Origin: Conexibacter sp.
GTDB lineage: Bacteria; Actinomycetota; Thermoleophilia; Solirubrobacterales; Solirubrobacteraceae
Length of the DNA: 6,574 nt
Reading direction: 5' to 3'
NCBI GenBank assembly: GCA_025964055.1
Contig: JAOPZP010000081.1
Span: 1-6,574 of the forward strand
Shown here: one piece after another, positions 1 to 6,280 of the stretch
Layout of the letters: every line of letters begins with the position of its first letter
How positions within the stretch are numbered: position 1 is the first letter of the stretch
Position numbers and translations under genes: made by a program
Notes under the pieces: model-generated
Database searches by the model: none
Told to the model about the DNA's origin: nothing
What the model saw: only the letters and a program-made list of their open reading frames with translations

Positions 1-1377
1 CCCGGCGTCCAGCCGGAGCTCCGGCCCGGCGTCGGCGCGCACGTAGGTCGCCAGCAGGCCGCCGGGCGCCAGGCCGAGCGTCAGCTGCACGCGCCGGTCG
101 CTGCCCACCGCGACCGACGGCCCCGTCGCGACGCCGGCCGGCGAGGCCACGAACGCGCGCGCACGGCCGTGCCGGACCTCGATCCCCCGCACGCCCGTGC
201 CGAGGTCGACGGCCAGCCCGACGGCGGCGTCGCCCGACGGCGGCGCGATCGTCGTGGTCGCCGTGAGGCGGTCGGCGGCGACCTGGCGGGCGACGAACGA
301 CAGCGGCCCCCGGCAGCGCTGCGTGAGCTCGCCGCCGGCCGTGTCGACGTCGGGCACGCGGTCCCAGAGCCATTCCCAGCCGGGCTGCAGGCCCGCCGCG
401 AAGCCGTCGGAGAACCCGGCCGCCGCCGGCTGCTGCACCGCCCCCAGCGGGCTGTCGGCGGTCGCGACCGGGACCCCGGCGTCGCCGATGACCGGCCACC
501 CGTCGGCGTCGAAGCCGATCGGGTCCAGCAGCACCCGGCGTCTGAGGTCGAGGGCGTCGTCGCCCCGGTAGGCGTGGTGCAGCAGGAACAGCGACCCGGC
601 GCCGGCCTGCACGACGGTGCCGTGCCCCGGGCACTTCCACGCCTCGCTGCCGGTGAGGATGGGGTTGGCGGGGTCCTTGACGTAGGGCCCGAGCAGCGCC
701 GGCGCCTGCGCGACCCCCTCGGCGTAGGAGCACGGGACCCGGCAGCAGTGCCCGCCGGCGTAGAACAGCAGGTAGCGGCCGCCGCTGCGCACCAGCGACG
801 GGCCCTCGGTCACCAGCTGCTCCCACGGCGCGTCGGGCGCGATCAGCGCGACCGAGCTCCCGCTCGTGTGCAGGCCGGAGGCGTCCAGGCGCTGCAGCCG
901 GATGCCGTTGCCCGGCCCCAGCTGCTTCCACAGCAGCCAGCGCGAGCCGTCGGCGTCGCGAAACGGCGCCGGGTCGATCGCGCCCGACGGCGGGCACGTC
1001 ACGCGGCCGCGGTAGCGCCACGGCCCCTCGGGGCGCGCGGCGGTGCTCAGCGCGATGCACGGTCGCCCGTCGCGCCGGGCGGCGCCCCAGTAGGCCAGGT
1101 ACCGGCCCGGCTCGTGGGCGAGCTCGGGCGCCCAGAACTTCCCGTTGGTCCACGCGGGCGGCGCGGGCAGGATCGCGCCGATCTGCTGCCAGTTGACGAG
1201 GTCGGGCGAGCGGAAGAGCGGGAACACGGGCGCCCACGCGCTGGTCGTGGCGCTCGCGTAGTACATGCCGTCGGCGCGGACGACCGTCGGGTCCGGATGG
1301 TCGCCGTCGAAGACCGGGTTGCTGAACGTGGGCGCGGCCAGGGCCAGCGCGGCGAGCAGGAGGCCGAGGCGGCGCAT
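1..1377 (-). CDS. Secreted glycoside hydrolase family 43 protein (arabinanase / beta-xylosidase-like), 3' end outside window
   Basis: The frame reads open from an ATG at 1377-1375 to the window edge: 459 residues and no stop seen. Residues 1-15 (MRRLGLLLAALALAA) look like a Sec signal peptide, so the enzyme is probably exported. The five-bladed GH43 catalytic domain follows. NPVFDGDHPDPTVV carries the probable general base D29, GAIDPAPF the pKa-modulating Asp D135, and VTEGPSL the probable acid Glu E191; CPGHGT (about 249-254) resembles the GH43 metal-site His loop. From about residue 320 (FSDGFAAGLQPGWEW) a C-terminal beta-sandwich of the DUF1349/GH43 C-terminal type begins. GH43 enzymes cleave arabinan, arabinoxylan or xylo-oligosaccharides; the exact substrate cannot be read here. 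There is no good Shine-Dalgarno; a -10-like CAGAAT lies at 1389-1384, so a short leader is possible. An ATG six bases further upstream is out of frame. The gene is divergent from the acidic protein gene. Confidence 0.9.
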   Translation of the reverse strand, partial: MRRLGLLLAALALAAPTFSNPVFDGDHPDPTVVRADGMYYASATTSAWAPVFPLFRSPDLVNWQQIGAILPAPPAWTNGKFWAPELAHEPGRYLAYWGAARRDGRPCIALSTAARPEGPWRYRGRVTCPPSGAIDPAPFRDADGSRWLLWKQLGPGNGIRLQRLDASGLHTSGSSVALIAPDAPWEQLVTEGPSLVRSGGRYLLFYAGGHCCRVPCSYAEGVAQAPALLGPYVKDPANPILTGSEAWKCPGHGTVVQAGAGSLFLLHHAYRGDDALDLRRRVLLDPIGFDADGWPVIGDAGVPVATADSPLGAVQQPAAAGFSDGFAAGLQPGWEWLWDRVPDVDTAGGELTQRCRGPLSFVARQVAADRLTATTTIAPPSGDAAVGLAVDLGTGVRGIEVRHGRARAFVASPAGVATGPSVAVGSDRRVQLTLGLAPGGLLATYVRADAGPELRLDAG

Positions 1378-1425
1378 CGCGCCATTCTGGCGAGCGTCCC
1401 GGCGGCCGGCGCCGGGTGCTGGACC

Positions 1426-1443
1426 CTCATGTCCACCTCATGG
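1426..1443 (+). promoter_or_regulatory. Tandem direct repeat, 11-bp period: putative OmpR/PhoB-type regulator site
   Basis: CTCATGT at 1426-1432 and CTCATGG at 1437-1443 are separated by four bases, giving an exact 11-bp period. The same repeat in the same orientation relative to the gene precedes the response-regulator gene at 4044-4061. OmpR/PhoB-family regulators bind tandem half-sites about one helical turn apart. The site ends 48 bp before the ATG at 1492; a poor -10-like CACCGT starts about 9 bp beyond it (1452-1457). Binding by the neighbouring regulator is inferred. The site also lies upstream of the divergent GH43 gene, but in the opposite orientation. Confidence 0.55.
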
Positions 1444-1491
1444 CCGCATGGCACCGTCCCCGACGTCACCACACCCGACAAGGAGACGCAG

Positions 1492-1872
1492 ATGTTCGAG
1501 CAGTTCCACCGCAAGACCCTCACCGCAACCCTGGCCGCGCTCACCGCCGCGCTGGGCGTCGGCGGCATCGCCGTCGCGCAGAACAGCAGCTCGACGCCGA
1601 GCACGCCGGCGCCGTCGTCTGCGGCTCCGGCCGCCACGCCGAACGCCGCCGACACGCCCGAGGCGGGCGACACGGCCGACGCCACCGATCCGGCCGGCGC
1701 CAACGACCCGGCCGACGGCACGGGCCAGGGCGCCAACGACCCGGCCGAGGCCAACGACCCGGCCGAGGCCAACGACAAGGCCGACGCCAACGACAAGGCC
1801 GACCCGGCCGGTGCCAACGACACCGAGACCCCCGACGCCCCGAGCGCCGGCGCCGCCACGGTCGCCAAGTAG
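1492..1872 (+). CDS. Small exported acidic repeat protein, probably disordered (126 aa, unknown function)
   Basis: The start is set by AAGGAG at 1480-1485, six bases before the ATG. Residues 1-29 form a Sec signal peptide: a basic n-region with HRK, a hydrophobic stretch TATLAALTAALGVGGIAVA, and a likely cleavage AVA|Q after residue 29. The mature part (about 97 residues) has no Cys, aromatic residue or Arg. It opens with a Ser/Thr/Pro/Ala linker (31-52) and continues as a strongly acidic tract with 18 Asp/Glu against 3 Lys. A six-residue repeat runs through 81-104 as ANDPAE twice, then ANDKAD twice, with degenerate copies on either side. No lipobox or anchor is seen, so it is probably released or held loosely at the cell surface. 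It is convergent with the histidine kinase, the two stop codons touching, and its upstream direct repeat is shared with the regulator gene. This suggests a regulon member of that two-component system. Roles such as cation binding, matrix component or feedback ligand are only guesses. Confidence 0.8.
   Translation: MFEQFHRKTLTATLAALTAALGVGGIAVAQNSSSTPSTPAPSSAAPAATPNAADTPEAGDTADATDPAGANDPADGTGQGANDPAEANDPAEANDKADANDKADPAGANDTETPDAPSAGAATVAK
1732..1803 (+). repeat. 18-bp tandem repeat, four units, inside the acidic protein gene
   Basis: Two identical units GCCAACGACCCGGCCGAG (1732-1749 and 1750-1767) are followed by two identical units GCCAACGACAAGGCCGAC (1768-1785 and 1786-1803). The two unit types differ at three bases. 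The unit length is a multiple of three, so gain or loss of copies would keep the frame and only change the number of six-residue repeats. Near-copies of the GCCAACGAC core occur just before (about 1699) and after (about 1813). The pairwise identity suggests recent duplication. Confidence 0.9.
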
Positions 1873-3312
1873 TCAGCGGTCAGGCGGTCCCCGGCGCTCC
1901 GCCGGGGACCGCCCGTCCCGCGGTGGCCGCGGCACGCTGAGCCACACGTCCGCGCCCCCCTCCGGTCGGTTGCGGACCCCCGCGGTCCCGTCGTGAGCGC
2001 GCGCGATCGCATCGACGATCGCCAGACCGAGCCCGGCCCCGCCGCTCGTGCGCCCGGCGTCGGCGCGGCTGAACCGGTCGAACGCCGTCGCCAGGAAGGC
2101 CGGCGGCAGGCCGTCGCCGTCGTCGAGCACGTGCAGCTCGACGCCCGTCGCGGTCGGCTCCGCCCGCAGCCGGATCGTGCCCGCGCCGTGGCGCAGCGCG
2201 TTGTCGATCAGGTTGCCCACCGCCTGCTCCAGGCGCAGCCGGTCGCCGAGCAGCTGCAGGCCGTCGGGCACCTCCACCTCCAGCGCGACCCCGTGGTCCT
2301 CGGCCCGCCGGGCGAAGCGCCGCGCGACGTCCTCCATCAGCGCGCCGACGTCCGCATCGGTGGCGCGCAGCGGCAGCCGGCCGCGCTCGGAGCGGGCGAT
2401 CACCAGGAGGTCCTCGGCGAGCTGGACGACGCGGTCGGCCTCCTCGGCCGCCGACCGGACGGCCTCGCGGAACGTGTCCACGTCGTCGGCGTCGCGCAGC
2501 GCCAGCTCCAGCTCGGCCTTGATGATGGACAGCGGCGTCCGCAGCTCGTGGCTGGCGTCCGACACGAACTGCCGCTCGCGCGCCAGCGCCTCCTCGAGGC
2601 GCTCGAGCATGTCGTTCAGCGTCTCGCCGAGGCGCGCGACCTCGTCGCCCGTGGGCGGCACGGGCAGCCGGCGCCCCGGCCGGCTGGCCTGGATCTGCTG
2701 CGCCCGGCGGCGCATCGACTCGACCGGGCGCAGCGCGCCCGCCGCGGCGCCATAACCAGCCAGCGACGCGATGAGCAGCGCGATCGGCCCGCCCAGCAGC
2801 AGCAGGCGGCCGAGCCGGTTGCGCGCCTCGGTCGTCGCGTCGAGCGAGGCGCCGACGACCACGACCAGCCGGCGCCCCTGCGCGGTCACCGGCGTGGCGA
2901 GCAGCCGCACCCGGTCGGTCTCGCCGAACGGCGTGGCGCGCTCCACGTAGATGGTGTGGCGCCGGGCACCCCGCAGCTGGCCGGGGGTCAGCAGCGGCTT
3001 GCCGCGCAGCGCGGGCGGGGCGTCGACCACCCGGTCATGGGAGTCGACGAGCTGCGCGAAGCTCTCCCCCTGCTCGGTCAGCCGGCTGCGACGCGACTCG
3101 GCGAAGCCGCTGTCGACCTGCTGGGCGAGCGTCGCGATGTCGCCGGCCCGCGAGCGCAGCCCGCGGTCGACGGTCGCGTTCAGCGTCCGGCCCAGCTCCA
3201 CGTAGAGCAGCAGGCCGGCGGCGACCAGCAGCACCGACATCGCGGCGGCGAACGCCAGCGTCACCCGGACGCGGACGGGCAGGGACGAGAAGAACGCGGG
3301 GGCGCGCGGCAC
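1873..3312 (-). CDS. Two-component sensor histidine kinase (HAMP, HisKA, HATPase)
   Basis: 479 aa from a GTG at 3312-3310, 13 bp after the response-regulator stop, so the two are cotranscribed. Order of parts: cytoplasmic N-terminus; TM1 at about 15-39; an extracytoplasmic sensor region of about 125 residues (41-168) with basic patches (ALRGKPLL, RGARRH); TM2 at about 169-193; HAMP at about 194-245 (RPVESMRRRAQQI...DEVARLGETLNDML); HisKA with the phospho-accepting H255 in SDASHELRTPLS; then the ATP-binding domain with the N-box NLIDNALRH (367-375), G1 DDGDGLP (397-403), F-box FDRFSRA (411-417) and G2 GGAGLGLAI (424-432). All catalytic boxes are intact. It should autophosphorylate and pass phosphate to D51 of the regulator. 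The stimulus cannot be identified: the sensor region matches no ligand-binding fold I recognise. The last 20 residues (PPRDGRSPAERRGPPDR) are a basic tail whose DNA also encodes a perfect hairpin. Confidence 0.95.
   Translation of the reverse strand: MPRAPAFFSSLPVRVRVTLAFAAAMSVLLVAAGLLLYVELGRTLNATVDRGLRSRAGDIATLAQQVDSGFAESRRSRLTEQGESFAQLVDSHDRVVDAPPALRGKPLLTPGQLRGARRHTIYVERATPFGETDRVRLLATPVTAQGRRLVVVVGASLDATTEARNRLGRLLLLGGPIALLIASLAGYGAAAGALRPVESMRRRAQQIQASRPGRRLPVPPTGDEVARLGETLNDMLERLEEALARERQFVSDASHELRTPLSIIKAELELALRDADDVDTFREAVRSAAEEADRVVQLAEDLLVIARSERGRLPLRATDADVGALMEDVARRFARRAEDHGVALEVEVPDGLQLLGDRLRLEQAVGNLIDNALRHGAGTIRLRAEPTATGVELHVLDDGDGLPPAFLATAFDRFSRADAGRTSGGAGLGLAIVDAIARAHDGTAGVRNRPEGGADVWLSVPRPPRDGRSPAERRGPPDR
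1883..1913. terminator. Perfect 14-bp hairpin, probable terminator at the convergent gene ends
   Basis: GGCGGTCCCCGGCG (1883-1896), a three-base loop CTC (1897-1899), and the exact reverse complement CGCCGGGGACCGCC (1900-1913). It lies 10 bp after the stop of the acidic protein gene and within the last codons of the kinase gene. There is no T-tract on either side, as is common for actinobacterial hairpin terminators. For the plus-strand gene it is placed as a normal terminator; for the kinase transcript it is inside the coding end. Confidence 0.6.
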
Positions 3313-3325
3313 GGGCGGGCCCGGC

Positions 3326-4021
<696 letters not shown>

Positions 4022-4043
4022 GTCGCCGGATCATCGCCGCGGA

Positions 4044-4061
4044 ACATGAGCGCCACATGAG
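4044..4061 (-). promoter_or_regulatory. Tandem direct repeat CTCATGT x2, 11-bp period: putative autoregulatory site
   Basis: On the minus strand CTCATGT occurs at 4061-4055 and again at 4050-4044, exact in all seven bases, with an 11-bp period. The downstream end is 22 bp from the regulator GTG. A -10-like GATGAT (4035-4030) starts eight bases after the repeat, so the repeat would cover the -35 position, as PhoB-type activators do. The same arrangement occurs upstream of the acidic exported protein gene (1426-1443). The repeat is seen directly; regulator binding is inferred. Confidence 0.55.
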
Positions 4062-4103
4062 GACGCGCCGACCCACGACATGTGCAAGGATCAAGTCCGT
4101 CGC

Positions 4104-4117
4104 TTAGGGTCACCTAA
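4104..4117 (+). promoter_or_regulatory. DtxR/IdeR-like palindrome overlapping the probable ZIP-gene -10 box
   Basis: TTAGG-GTCA-CCTAA is an inverted repeat with a four-base centre. It has the geometry of a single-dimer DtxR/IdeR site: it agrees at 12 of 14 positions with TTAGGCTAACCTAA, the right-hand part of the known actinobacterial 19-bp iron box. It contains TAGGGT (4105-4110), which fits an actinobacterial -10 hexamer TAnnnT, and lies 14 bp before the ZIP start codon. Binding of a metal-loaded repressor here would block transcription. Whether the effector is iron or manganese cannot be read. Confidence 0.5.
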
Positions 4118-4131
4118 CACCGCCGGAGATC

Positions 4132-4995
4132 ATGTCCTTCGCCAACACCGCCCTGCTCGGCGCCATCGCCGGGTTCACCATCTTCCTCGGTCTGCCGTTC
4201 GGGCGCGCCACGGGCCTCAGCGCGCGAGCCCGGGTGGGCCTGTCCATGCTCGCCGCGGGCGTGCTGGCGTTCCTGTTCATGGACGTCGGCGCCGAGGCGC
4301 TCGGGATCCTGGAGCACCACCTCGAGGCCTACAAGAGCCATGACGCCTCGCTGTGGCCGGTCGTCGGGCTGTTCGCGCTGCTGAGCGCCGGCTTCCTGGC
4401 CGGCGTCGGCGGCATCGCCAGCGCCCAGCGCCGCCTGCTGGCCCCCGGGGCGACGCTGCCGCCGGTGGCCGGCGGCGAGTCGACCGCGGCGATGACCGCC
4501 CCCGAGCTCGCCGACCACCGGCGCGCCCTCGGCGCCATCGAGCGCCGCGCGCTGCGGACCGGGATGATCATCGCCACGGCGATCGGCCTGCACAACTTCG
4601 CCGAGGGCCTGGCGATCGGCGTCTCGTCGCAGGCCGGCCAGGTCGGCCTCGCCACCGTGCTGATCGTCGGCTTCGCGCTGCACAACGCCACCGAGGGCTT
4701 CGGGATCATCGGCCCGCTGAACGGCGTGCGGCCGTCGTGGCGCTGGCTCGGCCTCGCCGGCCTCGTCGCTGGTGGCCCCACGTTCGTCGGCGCGATGGTC
4801 GGCTACCAGGTCACCAGCGACACGCTGCAGCTGCTCTTCTTCGCCCTGGCCGGCGGCGCGATCCTCTACGTGCTCGGCGAGATCTGGTCCGGCGTCCGCC
4901 GCCTCGGGCACACCGAGCTCGGCCTCTACATGCTCGGCGCCGGGTTCCTGATCGGCATCGCGACCGACCTCGTGGTCGCCTACGGCGGCGCCTGA
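4132..4995 (+). CDS. ZIP-family divalent metal transporter (GufA/ZupT-like)
   Basis: 287 aa from an ATG at 4132, with GGAG at 4125-4128 only three bases upstream (short spacing). About eight membrane segments are visible, at roughly 5-22, 35-56, 74-95, 143-164, 170-192, 204-224, 231-250 and 264-284. ZIP proteins move zinc, iron or manganese into the cytoplasm through metal-binding residues in the fourth and fifth segments. Here these are H154/N155/E158 in HNFAEG and H184/N185/E188 in HNATEG. The usual proline in HNxPEG is absent from both. The third-to-fourth loop (97-142) is cytoplasmic, charged and poor in His. A His cluster (H62, H63, H70) follows the second segment and may help capture metal; D51 and E55 lie within that segment. 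The gene is divergent from the response regulator and ends convergently with the DUF2267 gene. The upstream DtxR-like palindrome suggests control by metal level. The metal specificity is not known. Confidence 0.9.
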   Translation: MSFANTALLGAIAGFTIFLGLPFGRATGLSARARVGLSMLAAGVLAFLFMDVGAEALGILEHHLEAYKSHDASLWPVVGLFALLSAGFLAGVGGIASAQRRLLAPGATLPPVAGGESTAAMTAPELADHRRALGAIERRALRTGMIIATAIGLHNFAEGLAIGVSSQAGQVGLATVLIVGFALHNATEGFGIIGPLNGVRPSWRWLGLAGLVAGGPTFVGAMVGYQVTSDTLQLLFFALAGGAILYVLGEIWSGVRRLGHTELGLYMLGAGFLIGIATDLVVAYGGA

Positions 4996-5015
4996 CCGGC
5001 GCCGGCGCCGGCGCC
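4996..5015. repeat. GGCGCC repeat in the ZIP / DUF2267 convergent gap
   Basis: CCGGCGCCGGCGCCGGCGCC directly follows the ZIP stop codon. It is a short run of self-complementary six-base units in the 63-bp gap between two convergent genes. It can fold on itself and might act as a terminator, but there is no T-tract and such runs are common in DNA of this GC content. Confidence 0.4.
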
Positions 5016-5058
5016 GAGCGGCCCACGTGGTCCCTCGACGCGCGCGCGGCGCCCGTCC

Positions 5059-5865
5059 TCAGGCCGCGAGCAGCGGGTCGTAGTCGTCGGGCAGCTGAGC
5101 GACCAGGTCGGCGACCTCGCGGTCGGGCAGCGCCTCGCGCAGCGTGCGGAAGACCGCGCGGGCGTGGTCGGGAGCGAGCTCCGGCGAGACGCCCTCGCGC
5201 TCGGCGACGCGGCGCAGGAACTCGTCCAGGGGCATCCCCTGCGCGCGGCCGTGGCTCTCGACGTCGCCCTGCTCCAGGGGCTCCCGGAACTCGGGCGCGA
5301 GCTCGGCGGCGAGGTCGGCGACCTCGCCGTGGGCGATCCGCTCGCCGAGCGTCTCGAGCACCGCGTCGGTGACCCGGCGGGCCGTCGCGACGTCGGTCGC
5401 CGCCCGGTCGGCGACGCGGCGCAGGAACTCCTCGACCGGCAGCGGCTCCGGCTGGCCGGGGACCTCGGCGCGGCCCGGCCGCTGCATCGGCGCGGTGAGC
5501 GCCACGTAGTCCGGGGGGAGCTCGGACTCCATCTGGTTGAGCTCGCGCTCGTCCACGAAGCGCTGCAGCGCGTCGAAGACCGCGTGGGCGTGCAGCTCGG
5601 CCGCGGCGAGGTCGTCGCTCCCCTCGCGCTCGGCGACGCGCTCCACGAACTGCGCGGCGGTCATGCCCGTGGCGTCGGTGTCGGTCGCCAGCAGCGGGCG
5701 CAGCTCCTCGGGCAGCTGCTCGGCGATGTCGCGCGCGCCACCGGAGGAGAGGCGCTCGGCCAGCGTGGTGAGGGTGGCCTCGGTCGCGCGCTGGGCCTCG
5801 TCCCAGGACAGCCGCGCCATCTGCTGCACGGTGACGATGAACCGCTCGTGGTCGGCGGCGCTCAT
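5059..5865 (-). CDS. DUF2267 protein with two DUF2267 domains (four helical repeats), 268 aa
   Basis: The ATG at 5865-5863 overlaps the TGA of the upstream small gene in ATGA, which fixes the start and implies translational coupling. The frame stays open upstream, but that extension is Arg/Pro-rich and is the other frame of the small gene. The protein is all-helical and acidic, without signal peptide or membrane segment, so it is cytoplasmic. Four related units of about 60-70 residues are visible: 1-66, 67-130, 141-210 and 211-268. Units 2-4 open with (M)xxxEFxxRVAxR (TAAQFVERVAER, PVEEFLRRVADR, PLDEFLRRVAER); each unit continues with an amphipathic helix of the type AVFxTLxERL and ends in LPxxxxPLL or a variant. 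Each pair makes one DUF2267 domain, and a Pro-rich linker (129-143) separates the pairs. DUF2267 proteins have no established biochemical role. No catalytic residues stand out; a binding or scaffold function is a guess. Confidence 0.88.
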   Translation of the reverse strand: MSAADHERFIVTVQQMARLSWDEAQRATEATLTTLAERLSSGGARDIAEQLPEELRPLLATDTDATGMTAAQFVERVAEREGSDDLAAAELHAHAVFDALQRFVDERELNQMESELPPDYVALTAPMQRPGRAEVPGQPEPLPVEEFLRRVADRAATDVATARRVTDAVLETLGERIAHGEVADLAAELAPEFREPLEQGDVESHGRAQGMPLDEFLRRVAEREGVSPELAPDHARAVFRTLREALPDREVADLVAQLPDDYDPLLAA

Positions 5866-6050
5866 GACGCGGATGCGCCGTCGACGCTGCAGAAGTAGTC
5901 GACGTGGTCCCAGTTGACGTGGACCTCGGCATCGCCGAGGCCGAGGCGCACGGGGTTCGGATGGTCGCGGCGCACCGCGAGCACGACGTCGTCCTCGGGC
6001 TGCGAGACGGTCAGCTCCCGCCCGCTCGAGAAGTACACACGGGTCGCCAT
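5862..6050 (-). CDS. Small conserved-looking protein of unknown function (62 aa), coupled to the DUF2267 gene
   Basis: The sequence MATRVYFSSGRELTVSQPED to DYFCSVDGASAS is read from an ATG at 6050-6048 and ends in TGA at 5864-5862, which overlaps the DUF2267 start. It appears strand-rich (TRVYFSS, ELTVS, DVVLAVR, VRLGL, AEVHVNWDHVDYF) with one Cys, no signal peptide and no membrane segment: probably a small cytoplasmic beta domain. I do not recognise a named family. An in-frame ATG at about 6122 would give 87 aa, but the added stretch is Ala/Arg-rich and spans a palindrome, so the shorter start is preferred. No clear Shine-Dalgarno is seen for either. The four-base overlap suggests that it works with the DUF2267 protein or at least is made in step with it. 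Confidence 0.65.
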   Translation of the reverse strand: MATRVYFSSGRELTVSQPEDDVVLAVRRDHPNPVRLGLGDAEVHVNWDHVDYFCSVDGASAS

Positions 6051-6085
6051 GCACGAGGACGTAGGTCGCGCGGCGGCTGCGTCCA

Positions 6086-6107
6086 GCCGGCCGAGGTCTC
6101 GGCCGGC
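6086..6107. promoter_or_regulatory. Perfect 10-bp inverted repeat upstream of the small gene / DUF2267 operon
   Basis: GCCGGCCGAG (6086-6095) and CTCGGCCGGC (6098-6107) are exact reverse complements separated by GT. The element lies 36 bp upstream of the preferred start of the 62-aa gene, in the 230-bp gap between two divergent genes. It could be an operator for a dimeric regulator or an mRNA hairpin in the leader. If the longer start of the small gene is used, it would be coding. I see no convincing -10/-35 pair in the rest of the gap (6051-6280). Confidence 0.35.
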
Positions 6108-6280
6108 CTCTGCCCGGGCCATGCTGCCGACGACGTCGCAGAGGCCGGGAGGTTGCGCCAGGGGACGGGAAGCCCGCGCCGGAGGTGGGGTTGTCCGGAC
6201 CTCGGGAAGACCGGCAGGCCGCGCGCGCAAGCCCGGCCCGCCCCATTGCCCGGGGCGCCGCGGAGGGCGACCCTTGCGAC

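Noticed and set aside
169..1872. 567-codon plus-strand frame reading into the acidic protein gene
   Set aside because: Its first 440 codons are antisense to the GH43 gene, which has clear catalytic motifs, and give an Arg/Ala/Gly-rich sequence without protein character. Only the part from the ATG at 1492, with its own AAGGAG, is a gene.
1047..2012. 321-codon minus-strand frame crossing GH43, the acidic gene and the kinase end
   Set aside because: It overlaps three supported genes in a different frame. The ASALSLASAGSLA-type repeats are just the reverse reading of the acidic hexapeptide repeat.
4078..4083. Third ACATG(T) near the regulator/ZIP intergenic repeats
   Set aside because: It is 23 bp rather than 22 bp from the nearer half-site and matches only ACATG, so it is out of phase with the 11-bp repeat and may be chance.
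4114..4911. 265-codon minus-strand open frame opposite the ZIP gene
   Set aside because: The product is a charged, low-complexity sequence without domains. The plus strand encodes a clear ZIP protein with membrane segments and both HNxxEG motifs.
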